Shown in pieces: positions 18,334 to 27,616 of a stretch of DNA of 64,000 bases. Source of the DNA: Thioclava sp. GXIMD2076 (GTDB lineage: Bacteria > Pseudomonadota > Alphaproteobacteria > Rhodobacterales > Rhodobacteraceae); the NCBI RefSeq assembly GCF_037949795.1, contig NZ_CP149932.1:1973001-2037000 (forward strand), given 5' to 3'. How positions within the stretch are numbered: the first letter of the stretch is position 1; each line of letters begins with the position of its first letter. Both the position numbers and the translations under genes were made by a program. The notes under the pieces are model-generated. The model made no database searches. It worked only from the letters and a program-made list of their open reading frames with translations, and was not told the origin of the DNA.

Positions 18334-18539
18334 GGGTTCCGCTTACCCCGAGCGCGCGCGCAAATCCAGCGCGAAGAGCGGCGCGGCTGTGGGAAAAAGA
18401 CCGCCTTCCTGTGGCGGGAACGGTTGCGCCGCTTGCATGGCGGGGCTGCAATAAATGGGCGTAGTCGTGGCAGGACATCTTCCCTATCTGGGTAGGCAGG
18501 GAGGAAAAGTCCTGAAAGCACGAAACAGGAGTTTTCCAA

Positions 18540-18761
18540 ATGGCAAGTTTTGTAAATACTGCCCATAAGTCTTCTTTGGGCTCCGTGATCGCCCGCATGT
18601 TCCAGAAAGCGGGCCGCGCTCTGGTTCTGGCAACCGAAGCGAAATCGCGCCAGTCGGAAATCGTTCGCCTGAACGCCATGTCCGATGCGCAATTGGCGAT
18701 GAAGGGCATCGCGCGCGACGAGATCGTCGCCCATGTCTATCGCGACCGTCTCTACGCCTGA
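18540..18761 (+). CDS. DUF1127 (YjiS-like) small protein
   Basis: This 73-residue basic protein ends with the DUF1127 signature LNAMSDAQLAMKGIARDEIVAHVYRDRLYA. DUF1127 proteins are short Arg-rich proteins abundant in alphaproteobacteria; some are RNA-binding and involved in stress or phosphate metabolism. CAGGAG lies upstream of the ATG. In Rhodobacter some DUF1127 genes carry small regulatory RNAs in their 3' region. Here the 115 bases after the stop run to a strong terminator and show no CCUCC-type loop. Confidence 0.88.
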   Translation: MASFVNTAHKSSLGSVIARMFQKAGRALVLATEAKSRQSEIVRLNAMSDAQLAMKGIARDEIVAHVYRDRLYA

Positions 18762-18875
18762 GTGTAGAAGCTGCTCCCGTTGGTCCCATTTGCCTGAGGC
18801 ATGCCGTTCGTATGTCTCTTCCGGGCCACCGGCGACAGGCCAAGAGTTTGTAACACGTTGAATGGTAAAAAGTTG

Positions 18876-18914
18876 AAAGGCGACCCGAACCATATGGTTC
18901 GGGTCGCCTTTTGC
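18876..18914. terminator. Perfect palindromic bidirectional terminator
   Basis: Two perfect 18-base arms meet without spacer (18876-18893 and 18894-18911), with A and T runs at the ends. It lies between the DUF1127 gene and the convergent glycan-cluster gene and can terminate both. Confidence 0.85.
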
Positions 18915-18938
18915 ATTACGGGGCGTCGGGGCAGCCCT

Positions 18939-19910
18939 TCAGGCCTGTTCGAGAATGATACCTTTCTTGGCCAGCTCGCCCACAAGTTTGTTGTAGCGTT
19001 TGCGCAGCCGTGGTGCTTTCAGCCGCACGGCCGCATGATGGCAGACCAGTGCCTCCATATAGGGGCGGTCCATCGCATCGACCGCACGCAGAAGATTGCG
19101 GGTATAGGAGATGTTCTTGCGGCAGTCGCGATATATATGGCGCAGCACGCGCGGCGTTAGTTTGCCCTCGCAGGCCCGCGCGATCATCAGTTCCAGTTGG
19201 CCGCAACGCGCGATCAGCGAGGCGATTCGTCCACCCGCCAGAATGCAGGGCATCAGCTTGATATTGGGGCGGTAGAACAGGGCCGCATGCATCGCGTCGA
19301 GCCGCTCGAGCGGATCATAGATGATATAGCCCTGCTCGGCGCCCTCCATCATATCGGGGGCAAAGCCGTAACGGTCATCGAAACTGACCTGACGCATTTC
19401 TGGGAAACGGTCGTCCCATCCTGCCAGCAGCGGCTCCAGCGTCGCCTGCGGCTGGATGGCCAGCACCGTGGCTCCCGGGGCGGCCACCGAGAAGGCACAG
19501 GCAGCATAGCCGCATGATCCCGCACCATAGAAAACGACGCGGTCAAAATCCTCGAAGAAACCGTCATCCACCAGACGGTCGAAATAGGCATAAACCTCGG
19601 GCGAGCGGAACCATGTCGCATCCTCGGCAATCAGCGTCAGGCTTGACCAGCCGCCTTCCTGCGCGATCCGGTATCCCAGCGGCAGACCTTCCTCATCGGA
19701 ATCGATGAGCGGGTTACGTAGCTCGAAAGTGACCAGAAGGACCGGCGCATCCTGACTGAAGAGCGCGGCATGGGCACGGCCAAGCTCTTCGTAATGGCCG
19801 AACTCCTCGCCAAGCGCGGCCATGCGGCTTTGCCAGTCCGTCACGCTCATATCCTGCATCTGTTCCACCCCTCGATCCTCAAACCGGCCCGCATGACAGC
19901 CACGGGTCAT
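18939..19910 (-). CDS. Alpha/beta-hydrolase-fold-like protein of the glycan cluster
   Basis: A 323-residue soluble protein without a known function. The centre reads DRVVFYGAGSCGYAACAFSVAAPGATVLAIQPQ (in two runs), resembling the nucleophile elbow of an alpha/beta hydrolase, with Ser132 in A-G-S-C-G. Residues from about 85 to 310 align by eye with the C-terminal third of the 745-residue glycosyltransferase at 25218-27455. The paralogue has the regular G-A-S-M-G-G elbow at the same place. Similar Rhodobacterales proteins are, as I recall, often labelled 'phosphoadenosine phosphosulfate reductase'; no PAPS reductase motif is present. GAGGATG lies upstream of the ATG. Confidence 0.75.
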   Translation of the reverse strand: MTRGCHAGRFEDRGVEQMQDMSVTDWQSRMAALGEEFGHYEELGRAHAALFSQDAPVLLVTFELRNPLIDSDEEGLPLGYRIAQEGGWSSLTLIAEDATWFRSPEVYAYFDRLVDDGFFEDFDRVVFYGAGSCGYAACAFSVAAPGATVLAIQPQATLEPLLAGWDDRFPEMRQVSFDDRYGFAPDMMEGAEQGYIIYDPLERLDAMHAALFYRPNIKLMPCILAGGRIASLIARCGQLELMIARACEGKLTPRVLRHIYRDCRKNISYTRNLLRAVDAMDRPYMEALVCHHAAVRLKAPRLRKRYNKLVGELAKKGIILEQA

Positions 19911-20049
19911 CGCTCATCCTCGACCCCGACTATCCCCTATCTTCCGTTAACCTTTCACTATCCGAAAGTGACGAAAACAAGGTGAACGAAAGAAAATGCA
20001 ATGGCTGCAAAGTTTTACGTCAACAATCTCGTGAGGATGGCGCGATTGT

Positions 20050-21108
20050 TCACAATTCGTCATCAGGTTGCGTCCGATGCGCCAATTGTCCCAGCCTCAG
20101 CATGCGCCGTGCATCGGATTCGGACAAGGGGCGTGTGGGCGGTGTCAGCAGCAGACGTCCGAACATCGCGCGTGGCGCCTCCTCCAGAAGGAGCGCATCG
20201 ATCCGCGCCCGCCGCCACGCGACCGCCTGCGCATGCAGCGGACCCAGCACGGGGTCGCCCAGCAGTTCCTGCCGGATCTCCTCGCGCCGGAGGCGGGTGC
20301 GCTCAATGCTCACATCGGTTTCGCTGCAGAAATTCCGCTCGACCCAGTAGGAGAGATCGAAGCCGCCCACATCACGATTGGCCCGCCCGCGATCGCATTT
20401 GACCACATAATTCTCCATCGAGCCCAGCGCGTAATGGTTGAGCTGAACCAGCCTCCGGCACTCTCTGTCGGGCGGGGTGAAAAGGCGGTTCTTATGATAG
20501 AGCGGGGGCAGGACATTGCCCGATCCGTCATGCCAGCGCGGGGTTGCCCTGTCCTTTAGTCCGCGCGGGCGGTGCACGCCCAGCTTGCGATACTGTCCGC
20601 GATTGCGCAGCAGTGTCTTGAAGATCGAGGCCCGCCACGGCCAGAGCATTTGCGTGGGGGCGGCACGCCGGAACTGCTCGGTCACAGGTAGGTCTGCAAA
20701 CTCCACCACCCCGTCATTACCGAAAAAACGCCATGTCAGCGCAATCGCATCGGCCTCGGGCAGGGCGGTGATCAGATCTCCGAACTGGCCCGTCCCGATA
20801 TGGATATTCACGAACTCATCCACATCGAACACAAGCGTCCAGTCGGCACGAGCCTGTGCGGGATGCTTGTCGGCACGCAAGAGTGCTTCCCATTGCGGGC
20901 CGCGCTTCCAGGGGCCGGGGTTACACTCGTGATGCAGCCCGCCCATCGCGGCGAGCCGGTCGAGCATGAGATCCGTCCCGTCCTCGCAATCATTGGAATA
21001 GATCAGGAAGTCGCTCATGCCGATGGCACGGTGATGGGCGATCCATTCCAGCAGAAAGGCGCCTTCGTTCTTCATGCAGCTGATGCCGAGGATGCAGGGA
21101 TCAGCCAT
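20050..21108 (-). CDS. Glycosyltransferase family 2-like protein (PF13704 type)
   Basis: A 352-residue protein beginning MADPCILGISCMKNEGAFLLEWIAHHRAIG, the start of the 'KNE...EW..HH...G' GT2-like family. The metal-binding DxD is Asp95-Val-Asp97 in LVFDVDEFVNIHIG. The block LVQLNHYALGSMENYVVKCDRGRAN is also typical. It should transfer a sugar to a surface glycan or protein; donor and acceptor are unknown. The chosen start has AGGACGGGC upstream; an in-frame GTG/ATG 66 bases earlier is less likely. Its paralogue is the C-terminal half of the next gene. Confidence 0.85.
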   Translation of the reverse strand: MADPCILGISCMKNEGAFLLEWIAHHRAIGMSDFLIYSNDCEDGTDLMLDRLAAMGGLHHECNPGPWKRGPQWEALLRADKHPAQARADWTLVFDVDEFVNIHIGTGQFGDLITALPEADAIALTWRFFGNDGVVEFADLPVTEQFRRAAPTQMLWPWRASIFKTLLRNRGQYRKLGVHRPRGLKDRATPRWHDGSGNVLPPLYHKNRLFTPPDRECRRLVQLNHYALGSMENYVVKCDRGRANRDVGGFDLSYWVERNFCSETDVSIERTRLRREEIRQELLGDPVLGPLHAQAVAWRRARIDALLLEEAPRAMFGRLLLTPPTRPLSESDARRMLRLGQLAHRTQPDDEL

Positions 21109-21204
21109 CGGCGCCCGTCCTGCCGGGTAAGGGAGCGCATTTCCAGCGTCTATAAATATCCCTGCCGGAGGCATCCGCCGCCAGCCAGAGGCGCAACGCG
21201 CCCC

Positions 21205-23511
21205 TCAATGCTCTGCCTCGCCCGCATGTTCGACCGTAAAAAAGAAATCGGGCGCCACTTCGCGCAGATGCATGTCCTCGGGCAGGCAGTCTGGACCGGC
21301 ATTGAACACAGCCGAGCCGAAATGCTGGAGCATGCGCGAGAGGCGCTCGTATTTCGCACTTGTCAGATCGCCGTAGAAATTCTCGTAATTCTCGGTGGCA
21401 CGCAGTTCGGCGATCTTGGCGCGGTGGGCGCTCACCGCCGCCTCATGGGCCGCGCGGATCTCGGGGTCGGCCATCAGCCGGTCATATTCGGCCTGTAGCG
21501 CAGGGATCATCCGCTGGATCGAGGTCTCGGTCTCGAGATTGTGGTTCATCCGGAACCAGTAATTGAGCCCCTGATCGCGGTCCACATGGTTCACCCGCCC
21601 GCGGTCGCGTTTGACCAGAAAGCTTTCCGCCGAGCGCACGGCATAGTGGTTGAGCTGCACCCAGTCATAGCCATAGGTCTCGAGCGTCGAGCGCCAGCCA
21701 TTGCGGAACATCTCGCGCGGCATGGGCTGGCCCGAGCCGTTGAGCCATTTCACCTGATCCCAGAGATCGGGCACCAGACCTTTGGGGCGGTGCACCCCCA
21801 TCTTCTTGTAGATATCCATATTGCGGAATAGCGTCTTGAACCCCCAGGCCTGATGCGGCTTGCGCACGACCTCGGGGGCGCAGGTGGTGAACTGGTCCAG
21901 AAGGAAGCGATCCTCATATTCATGGACATCGGCATTACCGAAGAGCCGCCATGTGAGAGAGATCATATTGGCCTCGCCCATGGCCTTGTAGAGATCGGTC
22001 AGGGTGCCATCGCCGATCTTGATATTGATGAACTCGTCCACATCCATGCAGATCGCCCAACCGGCCTCCTCAATGACCGGCTCGGCTTCGGCGGCCTGCA
22101 GGGCTGCGTGCTGGGGTTTGAGTTCTCCACCCGGACGCCACGGGTTCTCGCGATGCTGCACAAGCCCCTTTGCCATCAGCATATCCAGCATCGTATCGGT
22201 GCCGTCGGTGCAGTCATTGGTATAGATCAGAAACTGGTCTACCCCGATCGCGCGGTGATAGGCGAGCCATTCCATGATGAAGGGGCCTTCATTCTTCATC
22301 GTGGTCACGATCGCGGTCGAGCCTGCTTTGATCGCGGGTTTGGGGACAGCCTTGACCTTGGACACAGGCGGACGCACGGGTTTATGGCCCCAGACATCCA
22401 TCGCGAGTGCCAGAAGCTGTTCATCCTCCACGAGCGAGGTTTTGGGGGCCAGCTCTGCCGCCTTGCGCCCCGGCACCCGCAGCGCCATGGCCCGCCAGAA
22501 GGTGAAGACATGCGCAGGGTTCGGTTTGGCATAAGCCACGCGGGTCATTCGCCATGTGGCATCGAGCCCTGCTTTGGCCGGCGCACAGCCCCAGCGCGCC
22601 GTGCCACGCCGCGCATCGAACTGGCGGCAGATATGATCGGCAAAGCGCTCCGGCGCGTCATTACGGATCCGCCATGGATAAATGCGTCGCCCGACCAGCA
22701 TCACTACACCCGAAGGCGCCGCGGCACAGGTGTCAAAAGCACCGGTCCTGCCATCGGCCACAGGGGCAAGAAAGTCGGTCACATCCAGCACCAGCACTGC
22801 GCGTGCTTCTGCCAGAAACCGCCATTTGGCAATTTCGAAGACCAGCCCCTGTCCAAGGGGAGAGCGGGTCGCATCGGGCGCAGGGATCTCCATCCGGTCC
22901 TTGCCGGGCGCATCGGGGGCTAGGAAGGGATGGCTCTCGGGGCCGGTATCGGGTTTGCCCATGGGCACGGGGCAATCGAGAACGATCACCTCGATCTCCA
23001 GATCGCGCTGGGCAATCCCCTTGTCGAGAGCCGCGATGAAGGCATCATCGGGGAAGCGGTTGAGGATCACCGCGCCATCGGCCTCATGCTGGTCGGCATG
23101 CCAGCTAAGCCAGTCGAGGACCGTATCGGCGCTTTCTTCCAGACGCTGCCCGAGGAGACAGTTCCGCCCGCGCAGGACGTCCCATTCTGCGGGGGCCGTT
23201 GCCAGAGAGCGTGTAAAGGGCGTAGCCCCTTCAGTCCTGGTCGTGGTCAGGACAGCGGCCGTGCCTGCCGGAAGGGTCGCGCAGACCATCGCGCCCCCTG
23301 CTACGTCGCGCAGCTCGGTGATCTGGCCGCCCTCGAGCCCGGTGACCTGTTCGACCTTAGAGGGGGTGGCCAGCATTGCACGCAGATGGCGGGTGCCGCC
23401 GATCTCCCATGCAACGGCATCCAGCAGCCACGGTCCTGTCGTCTCGGGGCCGTCTCCATCGGGCCCTTGCGGGGCTTCTGCCATGAGGCTGCGTCTGATC
23501 ACTGATGCCAT
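21205..23511 (-). CDS. Large GT2-like glycosyltransferase with an extra N-terminal domain
   Basis: A 768-residue protein. Residues about 398-745 are a PF13704-type GT2 domain (IVTTMKNEGPFIMEWLAYHR; DxD at 490-492 in CMDVDEFINIKIG) and align along their length with the 352-residue neighbour. The first 390 residues match no family I can name. They contain DWLSWHADQHEADGAVILNRF and LAEARAVLVLDVTDFLAP, which echo the EW..HH and DVDEF segments of the C-terminal domain, suggesting a degenerate tandem copy. It has no signal peptide. AGGAC lies upstream of 23511. It diverges from the GT32-like gene at 23724. Confidence 0.82.
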   Translation of the reverse strand: MASVIRRSLMAEAPQGPDGDGPETTGPWLLDAVAWEIGGTRHLRAMLATPSKVEQVTGLEGGQITELRDVAGGAMVCATLPAGTAAVLTTTRTEGATPFTRSLATAPAEWDVLRGRNCLLGQRLEESADTVLDWLSWHADQHEADGAVILNRFPDDAFIAALDKGIAQRDLEIEVIVLDCPVPMGKPDTGPESHPFLAPDAPGKDRMEIPAPDATRSPLGQGLVFEIAKWRFLAEARAVLVLDVTDFLAPVADGRTGAFDTCAAAPSGVVMLVGRRIYPWRIRNDAPERFADHICRQFDARRGTARWGCAPAKAGLDATWRMTRVAYAKPNPAHVFTFWRAMALRVPGRKAAELAPKTSLVEDEQLLALAMDVWGHKPVRPPVSKVKAVPKPAIKAGSTAIVTTMKNEGPFIMEWLAYHRAIGVDQFLIYTNDCTDGTDTMLDMLMAKGLVQHRENPWRPGGELKPQHAALQAAEAEPVIEEAGWAICMDVDEFINIKIGDGTLTDLYKAMGEANMISLTWRLFGNADVHEYEDRFLLDQFTTCAPEVVRKPHQAWGFKTLFRNMDIYKKMGVHRPKGLVPDLWDQVKWLNGSGQPMPREMFRNGWRSTLETYGYDWVQLNHYAVRSAESFLVKRDRGRVNHVDRDQGLNYWFRMNHNLETETSIQRMIPALQAEYDRLMADPEIRAAHEAAVSAHRAKIAELRATENYENFYGDLTSAKYERLSRMLQHFGSAVFNAGPDCLPEDMHLREVAPDFFFTVEHAGEAEH

Positions 23512-23723
23512 CGTCTATTTGTCCTGCGTCTTGGCCTGTTCTATCTCGGGCGGCGAACCCCCAGCCCGAGAGGCCTGATCCTCCATGCAAGCATATGCCG
23601 CATAGAGAGTTAAGACCATGTCGGTTTTTTCGTGTATTCCGTTGGAAATTGTCAATTCTTCGGGCAGGTTGGTGCCAGATTATGGTAAGGGCGCTGGGCC
23701 TTGCCTGCCGTGTCGAGGGAAAT

Positions 23724-25076
23724 ATGCGTGAAATCGGGACCCTATGGATCGGGGGGCGGCTGAGCTGGCTCGAGATCCTGTGCCTCAAGAGCTTCGTTGA
23801 TCAGGGGCAGAACATCACGCTGTTCTCCTACGAACCCATCGGCAATGTTCCCGAAGGCGTCATCCAGCGCGACGGGCGCGAGATCCTCGACCCCGATCCG
23901 CAGGAAGGGTTCCTGAAATACGAGCGCAAGGACAGTTTCGCGCTGTTTGCCGATCTGTTCCGTCTGCATATGCTGGCCAAGTGCCCCGGCATGATCTGGG
24001 TTGATACCGATGTCTATTGTCACCGCCCGCTGGACTACGACAGCCCCTATGTTCTGGCCTATGAGCTTCCCAAAAGTGACCGTATCAACAATGCGGTTCT
24101 GGGGCTTCCGGCGCAGGGCGAGCTGTTGCAGGCGATGCTGGAGTTTACCCGCGACCGCTTCTCGGTGGCGCCTTTTCTGCCCCACGAGATGCAGCGCAAT
24201 TACCGTGAGGCGGCAGAGCAGGGCAATCCGGTGCATGTCAGCCAGCAGCCATGGGGCATCTGGGGGCCGTTGATGGTGACCCATTTCACCCGTGCGCTGG
24301 GCTTGGCCGATAAGGTCCAGCCGATGGCGGCCTTCTACCCCGTGCCCTTCCCGCAGCGCGAGACCTTCCTGCGGGGCGAGGGGCAGGTGAAAGCGGCGCT
24401 CTCGACCCTGACCACGGGGCTGCACCTGTGGGCCTCCAACAAGCGCAAGCTCGGGCGGCTGCCGCATAGTGCACCCCAGCCGGGCAGCTATCTGGACCAT
24501 CTGTGCCGCAAACATGGCGTGCGGGCGGAGTTTGCCCCGATCACCTCGCGCGGGCGGACCCGTTTCGAGGAGACAGGGATCGATCCGCAGGTGCTGGCGC
24601 AGATGGGCGTGGGTGTCGTGCGGGCCTGCTACGATCTTGGCGGTCGGGCACCGGCGTTGGCGCTGGCGGCACACCGGCGGCACAATTGCGATATCGTTCT
24701 CGTGGATCTGACCGAGGAGGGCGGGGCGCGCGAGACGATCTCCGACTGGGTGGCCCCCTATACCGACTGGCTGGTGGCGCAGGGGGTGCGGCGCGATCTT
24801 ATCCGCTATGTTCCCGATCCGTTCCTTCTCGAGCCCGACGGGCTCGTGCTGTCTCTGGGCAGCTACGGCGATCAATGGCCGGTGGCGCCGCTGGGTGCGC
24901 TATTGCCAAGGATGCTGCGCCCCGATGGCAGGCTGGTGATCGATATCCGCCGCGGCTCGCGCGGGTTTCCCTTCTTGCGTTCGCGTGGCACGCTGACCCA
25001 GATCGCCGCGCCCTTTGGCGAGACTGCCCCCGAGACAGTGCGGGTCAGTTTCGCGCCGAAGGCGGGGGGGCTTTGA
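23724..25076 (+). CDS. GT32-like glycosyltransferase with C-terminal Rossmann-like domain
   Basis: A 450-residue protein opening MREIGTLWIGGRLSWLEILC. The DxD motif is Asp94-Thr-Asp96 in MIWVDTDVYCHRPLD, as in GT32/'sugar-binding DXD' transferases. VSQQPWGIWGPLMVTHF follows. From about residue 320 a second domain (RACYDLGGRAPALALAAHRRHNCDIVLVDL in two runs) looks like a methyltransferase-type fold without a clear SAM-binding GxGxG. It is a shorter paralogue of the next gene, lacking only the hydrolase-like third domain. GAGGGA lies just upstream of the ATG; longer frames upstream have no ribosome site. Confidence 0.82.
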   Translation: MREIGTLWIGGRLSWLEILCLKSFVDQGQNITLFSYEPIGNVPEGVIQRDGREILDPDPQEGFLKYERKDSFALFADLFRLHMLAKCPGMIWVDTDVYCHRPLDYDSPYVLAYELPKSDRINNAVLGLPAQGELLQAMLEFTRDRFSVAPFLPHEMQRNYREAAEQGNPVHVSQQPWGIWGPLMVTHFTRALGLADKVQPMAAFYPVPFPQRETFLRGEGQVKAALSTLTTGLHLWASNKRKLGRLPHSAPQPGSYLDHLCRKHGVRAEFAPITSRGRTRFEETGIDPQVLAQMGVGVVRACYDLGGRAPALALAAHRRHNCDIVLVDLTEEGGARETISDWVAPYTDWLVAQGVRRDLIRYVPDPFLLEPDGLVLSLGSYGDQWPVAPLGALLPRMLRPDGRLVIDIRRGSRGFPFLRSRGTLTQIAAPFGETAPETVRVSFAPKAGGL

Positions 25077-25217
25077 AACAGCCTGCTCCCCGCAGAGAAA
25101 ACGCCTTGGATTCGTCGCAGTTACTTCGCATGATAACCGTATTCTCCCGTGCAGTTTCCCCTGCGTCGGAGCAGGAATGACAGGGCAGCATCGCGCTGTG
25201 CAGAAAGAGAACAGAAT

Positions 25218-27455
25218 ATGAACAAAGATTATCAGGTTGCAGCCCTTTGGATCGGCGGCAAGATGAGCTTTCTCGAAGTTCTCTGTCTGAAGAGTTTTGT
25301 GGATGCGGGCCAGCATATCACGCTCTATTCCTACGAGCCGATCCCCAATGTGCCCGAGGGCGTGGCGATTGCCGATGCCAACGAGATCCTCTCCTCGGAG
25401 CAGTTCCTGCGCCATGGCCGCACCAATTCGCCCGCGCTGCATTCGGACCGCTTCCGCTATCATCTTCTGGCCAAGAACGACCATATGATCTGGGCCGATA
25501 CCGATGCCTATTGCGTGAAACCCTTCACCAGCCCCACGGGGCATTTCTTTGCATGGGAAAGCAAGGAGGGGGTGAATGGCGGCGTGCTGGGCCTGCCGCA
25601 AGATAGCGAGGCTCTGGGCCGGCTTATCGAGTTCACCAATGACGAATATGCCATCCCCACATGGTATGGCGATGACTATACCCGCGAGCTTCTGGAGGCG
25701 CGCGAGCGTGGCGAACCCGTCCATGCGGGTGATCAGCCCTGGGGCGTATGGGGGCCGCATGGCTTGACCCATTTCCTGAAGGAAACAGGCGAGATCAAAT
25801 ACGCCCTGCCGCAGGCCGCCCTCTATCCGATCGATTACAAATACCGCGCCAAGATGACCCAGCCGGGCTATGACTGGCAGAAACATGTGACCGACGAGAC
25901 CTATTCGATCCATTTCTATGGCCGTCGCCTGCGCGCGCGGATCAACGAGAAACATGGCGGCATCCCGAAAGCCCGCAGCTGTGTGGGAATGCTGATGAGC
26001 AAGCATGGCGTGCTGCCCGACGGGTCGGTAAAACCCGCCGAGTCCGTCACGCCCGTGACCCCGCCCGAACAGGCGCAAGGGGCGCAGGCCGCGGCCCTTC
26101 TGGAGAGAACCGGCCTGACCCGGATCGAACGGATCGCCGATCTGGGTGCGATGGCACCCGATCTGGCACTGGCCGCGCAGGAGCGGTTCGATTGCGAGAT
26201 CGACCTGATTGATCTGGGCAGTGACGGCGCGTGGCCGGCGCTTGCCTCCGGCCACGCGCAGGCGGTGAAGGCGGAGCTGGTTGCGGCGGGCGTCGATGAT
26301 GCGCGGATCCGCATCGTGACGCGGCTCGAGGAGATCAAACCCGCCGATCTGGTCCTGTCGCTGGCCAGTTTCGGCGATAGCGCCAAGATCAAGCATCTCG
26401 CACCGCTGATGGGCAAACTGTTCCACGCCGACAGCCGGATGCTGATGGATATCCGTGCGGGCACCGGTGCGTTCCCCTTCCTCAAGCCATATGGCGAGAG
26501 CGCGGCGCTCGAGGAGTTCGAGGGCCGTGGCAATGGCAAGATCACGCGGGTGCTTTTCAGCCCTTTTGCCCCTAAGGCCGAAAGCGATCCGGCCTGGGCT
26601 GAGATCGCGCGCGAGCTGGCAGGGCCCGACGGGTTTTACACCGATAACGGCCAGCACAGCTTTCTTTATGTGCCACGCGGCAAGACACTGGTGGTGACCT
26701 TCGACAATCTCGACATTGCTATGGGCAAGCGCGAGGATCGCAGGCCGTGGGGCTATAGCTTCATCGAGAAACAGGGCTGGTCGATGCTGGGCGCGATGGC
26801 GGGCGGCTGGACATGGTATCGCGACCCTTGGGTGTTTGACGAATTCGACCGGCTGGCCGCCGAGGGGTTCTTCGCGCGCTTCGAGCGGGTCGTGTTCTAT
26901 GGCGCCTCGATGGGCGGTTATGCGGCGGCGGCCTTCTCGGCGGCCTGTCCCGGCGCGGATGTGGTGGTGATCTCGCCGCAATCCACCGTCGACAAGGCGG
27001 TGGTGCCATGGGAGACGCGCTACAAGACCGTCTGGGGGCAGGATTTCTCGGGCAAATATGGCGATGCGGCAGAAGCCTCGAAAGCGGCCGCGCGTGTGAG
27101 CATCCTCTATGATCCCTACGAGCCCCTCGATGCGGGCCATGCCGCGCGTTTTGACGCGCCCAATGTCATGAAACTGCGCGCGCCGCTACTGGGCCATAGA
27201 CTCGGATCGTCGCTCAACCAGATGGGCATCCTCACACCGATCATCCTCAAGGCGCTCGAAGGCAGTCTGCGCCCGCAGGATTTCCACATGGCGCTCCGGG
27301 CAAGGCGCAATTTCCCGCGCTACCAGAAAGAGCTGTTCAACCGCTGTGTCGCGCGCGGGCATCTGAAACTGGCGCGCCGGTTGGGAGAGTGGATCTTGAA
27401 GCGCAACGATAACGGGCCGGTGAGAAAGGCCCTGCGCGATCTCCCGAAAAGCTGA
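25218..27455 (+). CDS. Three-domain protein: GT32-like, Rossmann-like and hydrolase-like
   Basis: A 745-residue protein. Residues 1-270 are GT32-like (AALWIGGKMSFLEVLCLKSF; DxD at 94-96 in MIWADTDAYC; DQPWGVWGPHGLTHF). Residues about 300-450 form a Rossmann-like domain (IADLGAMAPDLALAAQ, then CEIDLIDLG) without a clean SAM motif. Residues about 480-735 are an alpha/beta-hydrolase-like domain with FYGASMGGYAAAAFSAACPG, nucleophile Ser564. The first two domains are paralogous to the gene at 23724, the third to the gene at 18939. This fusion argues that all three activities serve one pathway. Start chosen at 25218 with AAGAGA upstream. Confidence 0.82.
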   Translation: MNKDYQVAALWIGGKMSFLEVLCLKSFVDAGQHITLYSYEPIPNVPEGVAIADANEILSSEQFLRHGRTNSPALHSDRFRYHLLAKNDHMIWADTDAYCVKPFTSPTGHFFAWESKEGVNGGVLGLPQDSEALGRLIEFTNDEYAIPTWYGDDYTRELLEARERGEPVHAGDQPWGVWGPHGLTHFLKETGEIKYALPQAALYPIDYKYRAKMTQPGYDWQKHVTDETYSIHFYGRRLRARINEKHGGIPKARSCVGMLMSKHGVLPDGSVKPAESVTPVTPPEQAQGAQAAALLERTGLTRIERIADLGAMAPDLALAAQERFDCEIDLIDLGSDGAWPALASGHAQAVKAELVAAGVDDARIRIVTRLEEIKPADLVLSLASFGDSAKIKHLAPLMGKLFHADSRMLMDIRAGTGAFPFLKPYGESAALEEFEGRGNGKITRVLFSPFAPKAESDPAWAEIARELAGPDGFYTDNGQHSFLYVPRGKTLVVTFDNLDIAMGKREDRRPWGYSFIEKQGWSMLGAMAGGWTWYRDPWVFDEFDRLAAEGFFARFERVVFYGASMGGYAAAAFSAACPGADVVVISPQSTVDKAVVPWETRYKTVWGQDFSGKYGDAAEASKAAARVSILYDPYEPLDAGHAARFDAPNVMKLRAPLLGHRLGSSLNQMGILTPIILKALEGSLRPQDFHMALRARRNFPRYQKELFNRCVARGHLKLARRLGEWILKRNDNGPVRKALRDLPKS

Positions 27456-27482
27456 TTGGTAAACGGGGGCGGGGCATGCGAA

Positions 27483-27496
27483 TTGATATATGTCAA
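27483..27496. promoter_or_regulatory. FNR/CRP-type site
   Basis: TTGATATATGTCAA matches the FnrL-type pattern TTGAT-N4-ATCAA with one change in the right half. It lies between two convergent genes, so it does not sit at the promoter of either. It could drive a transcript running right towards the hairpin at 27617-27649. Confidence 0.4.
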
Positions 27497-27616
27497 AGCC
27501 CTTTATCTCCTGTGGGCCTAGACAAAGGTCAGGCAGATCCCTTCTCCCTCTAGCCGGTTTCCGGCGGGGTCTGCCCATTGCGGATCATACGGGTGTCTCC
27601 CTTACCCGATCCGATG

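Noticed and set aside
18939..19910. Label 'phosphoadenosine phosphosulfate reductase' for this protein
   Set aside because: It lacks the SSFGAES-type loop, cysteine pairs and ECGxH tail of the true enzyme at 33190-33987.
24900..27140. Open frame of about 746 codons antisense to the three-domain glycan gene
   Set aside because: Composition is typical of antisense frames in GC-rich DNA, and the sense protein has clear paralogues next door.
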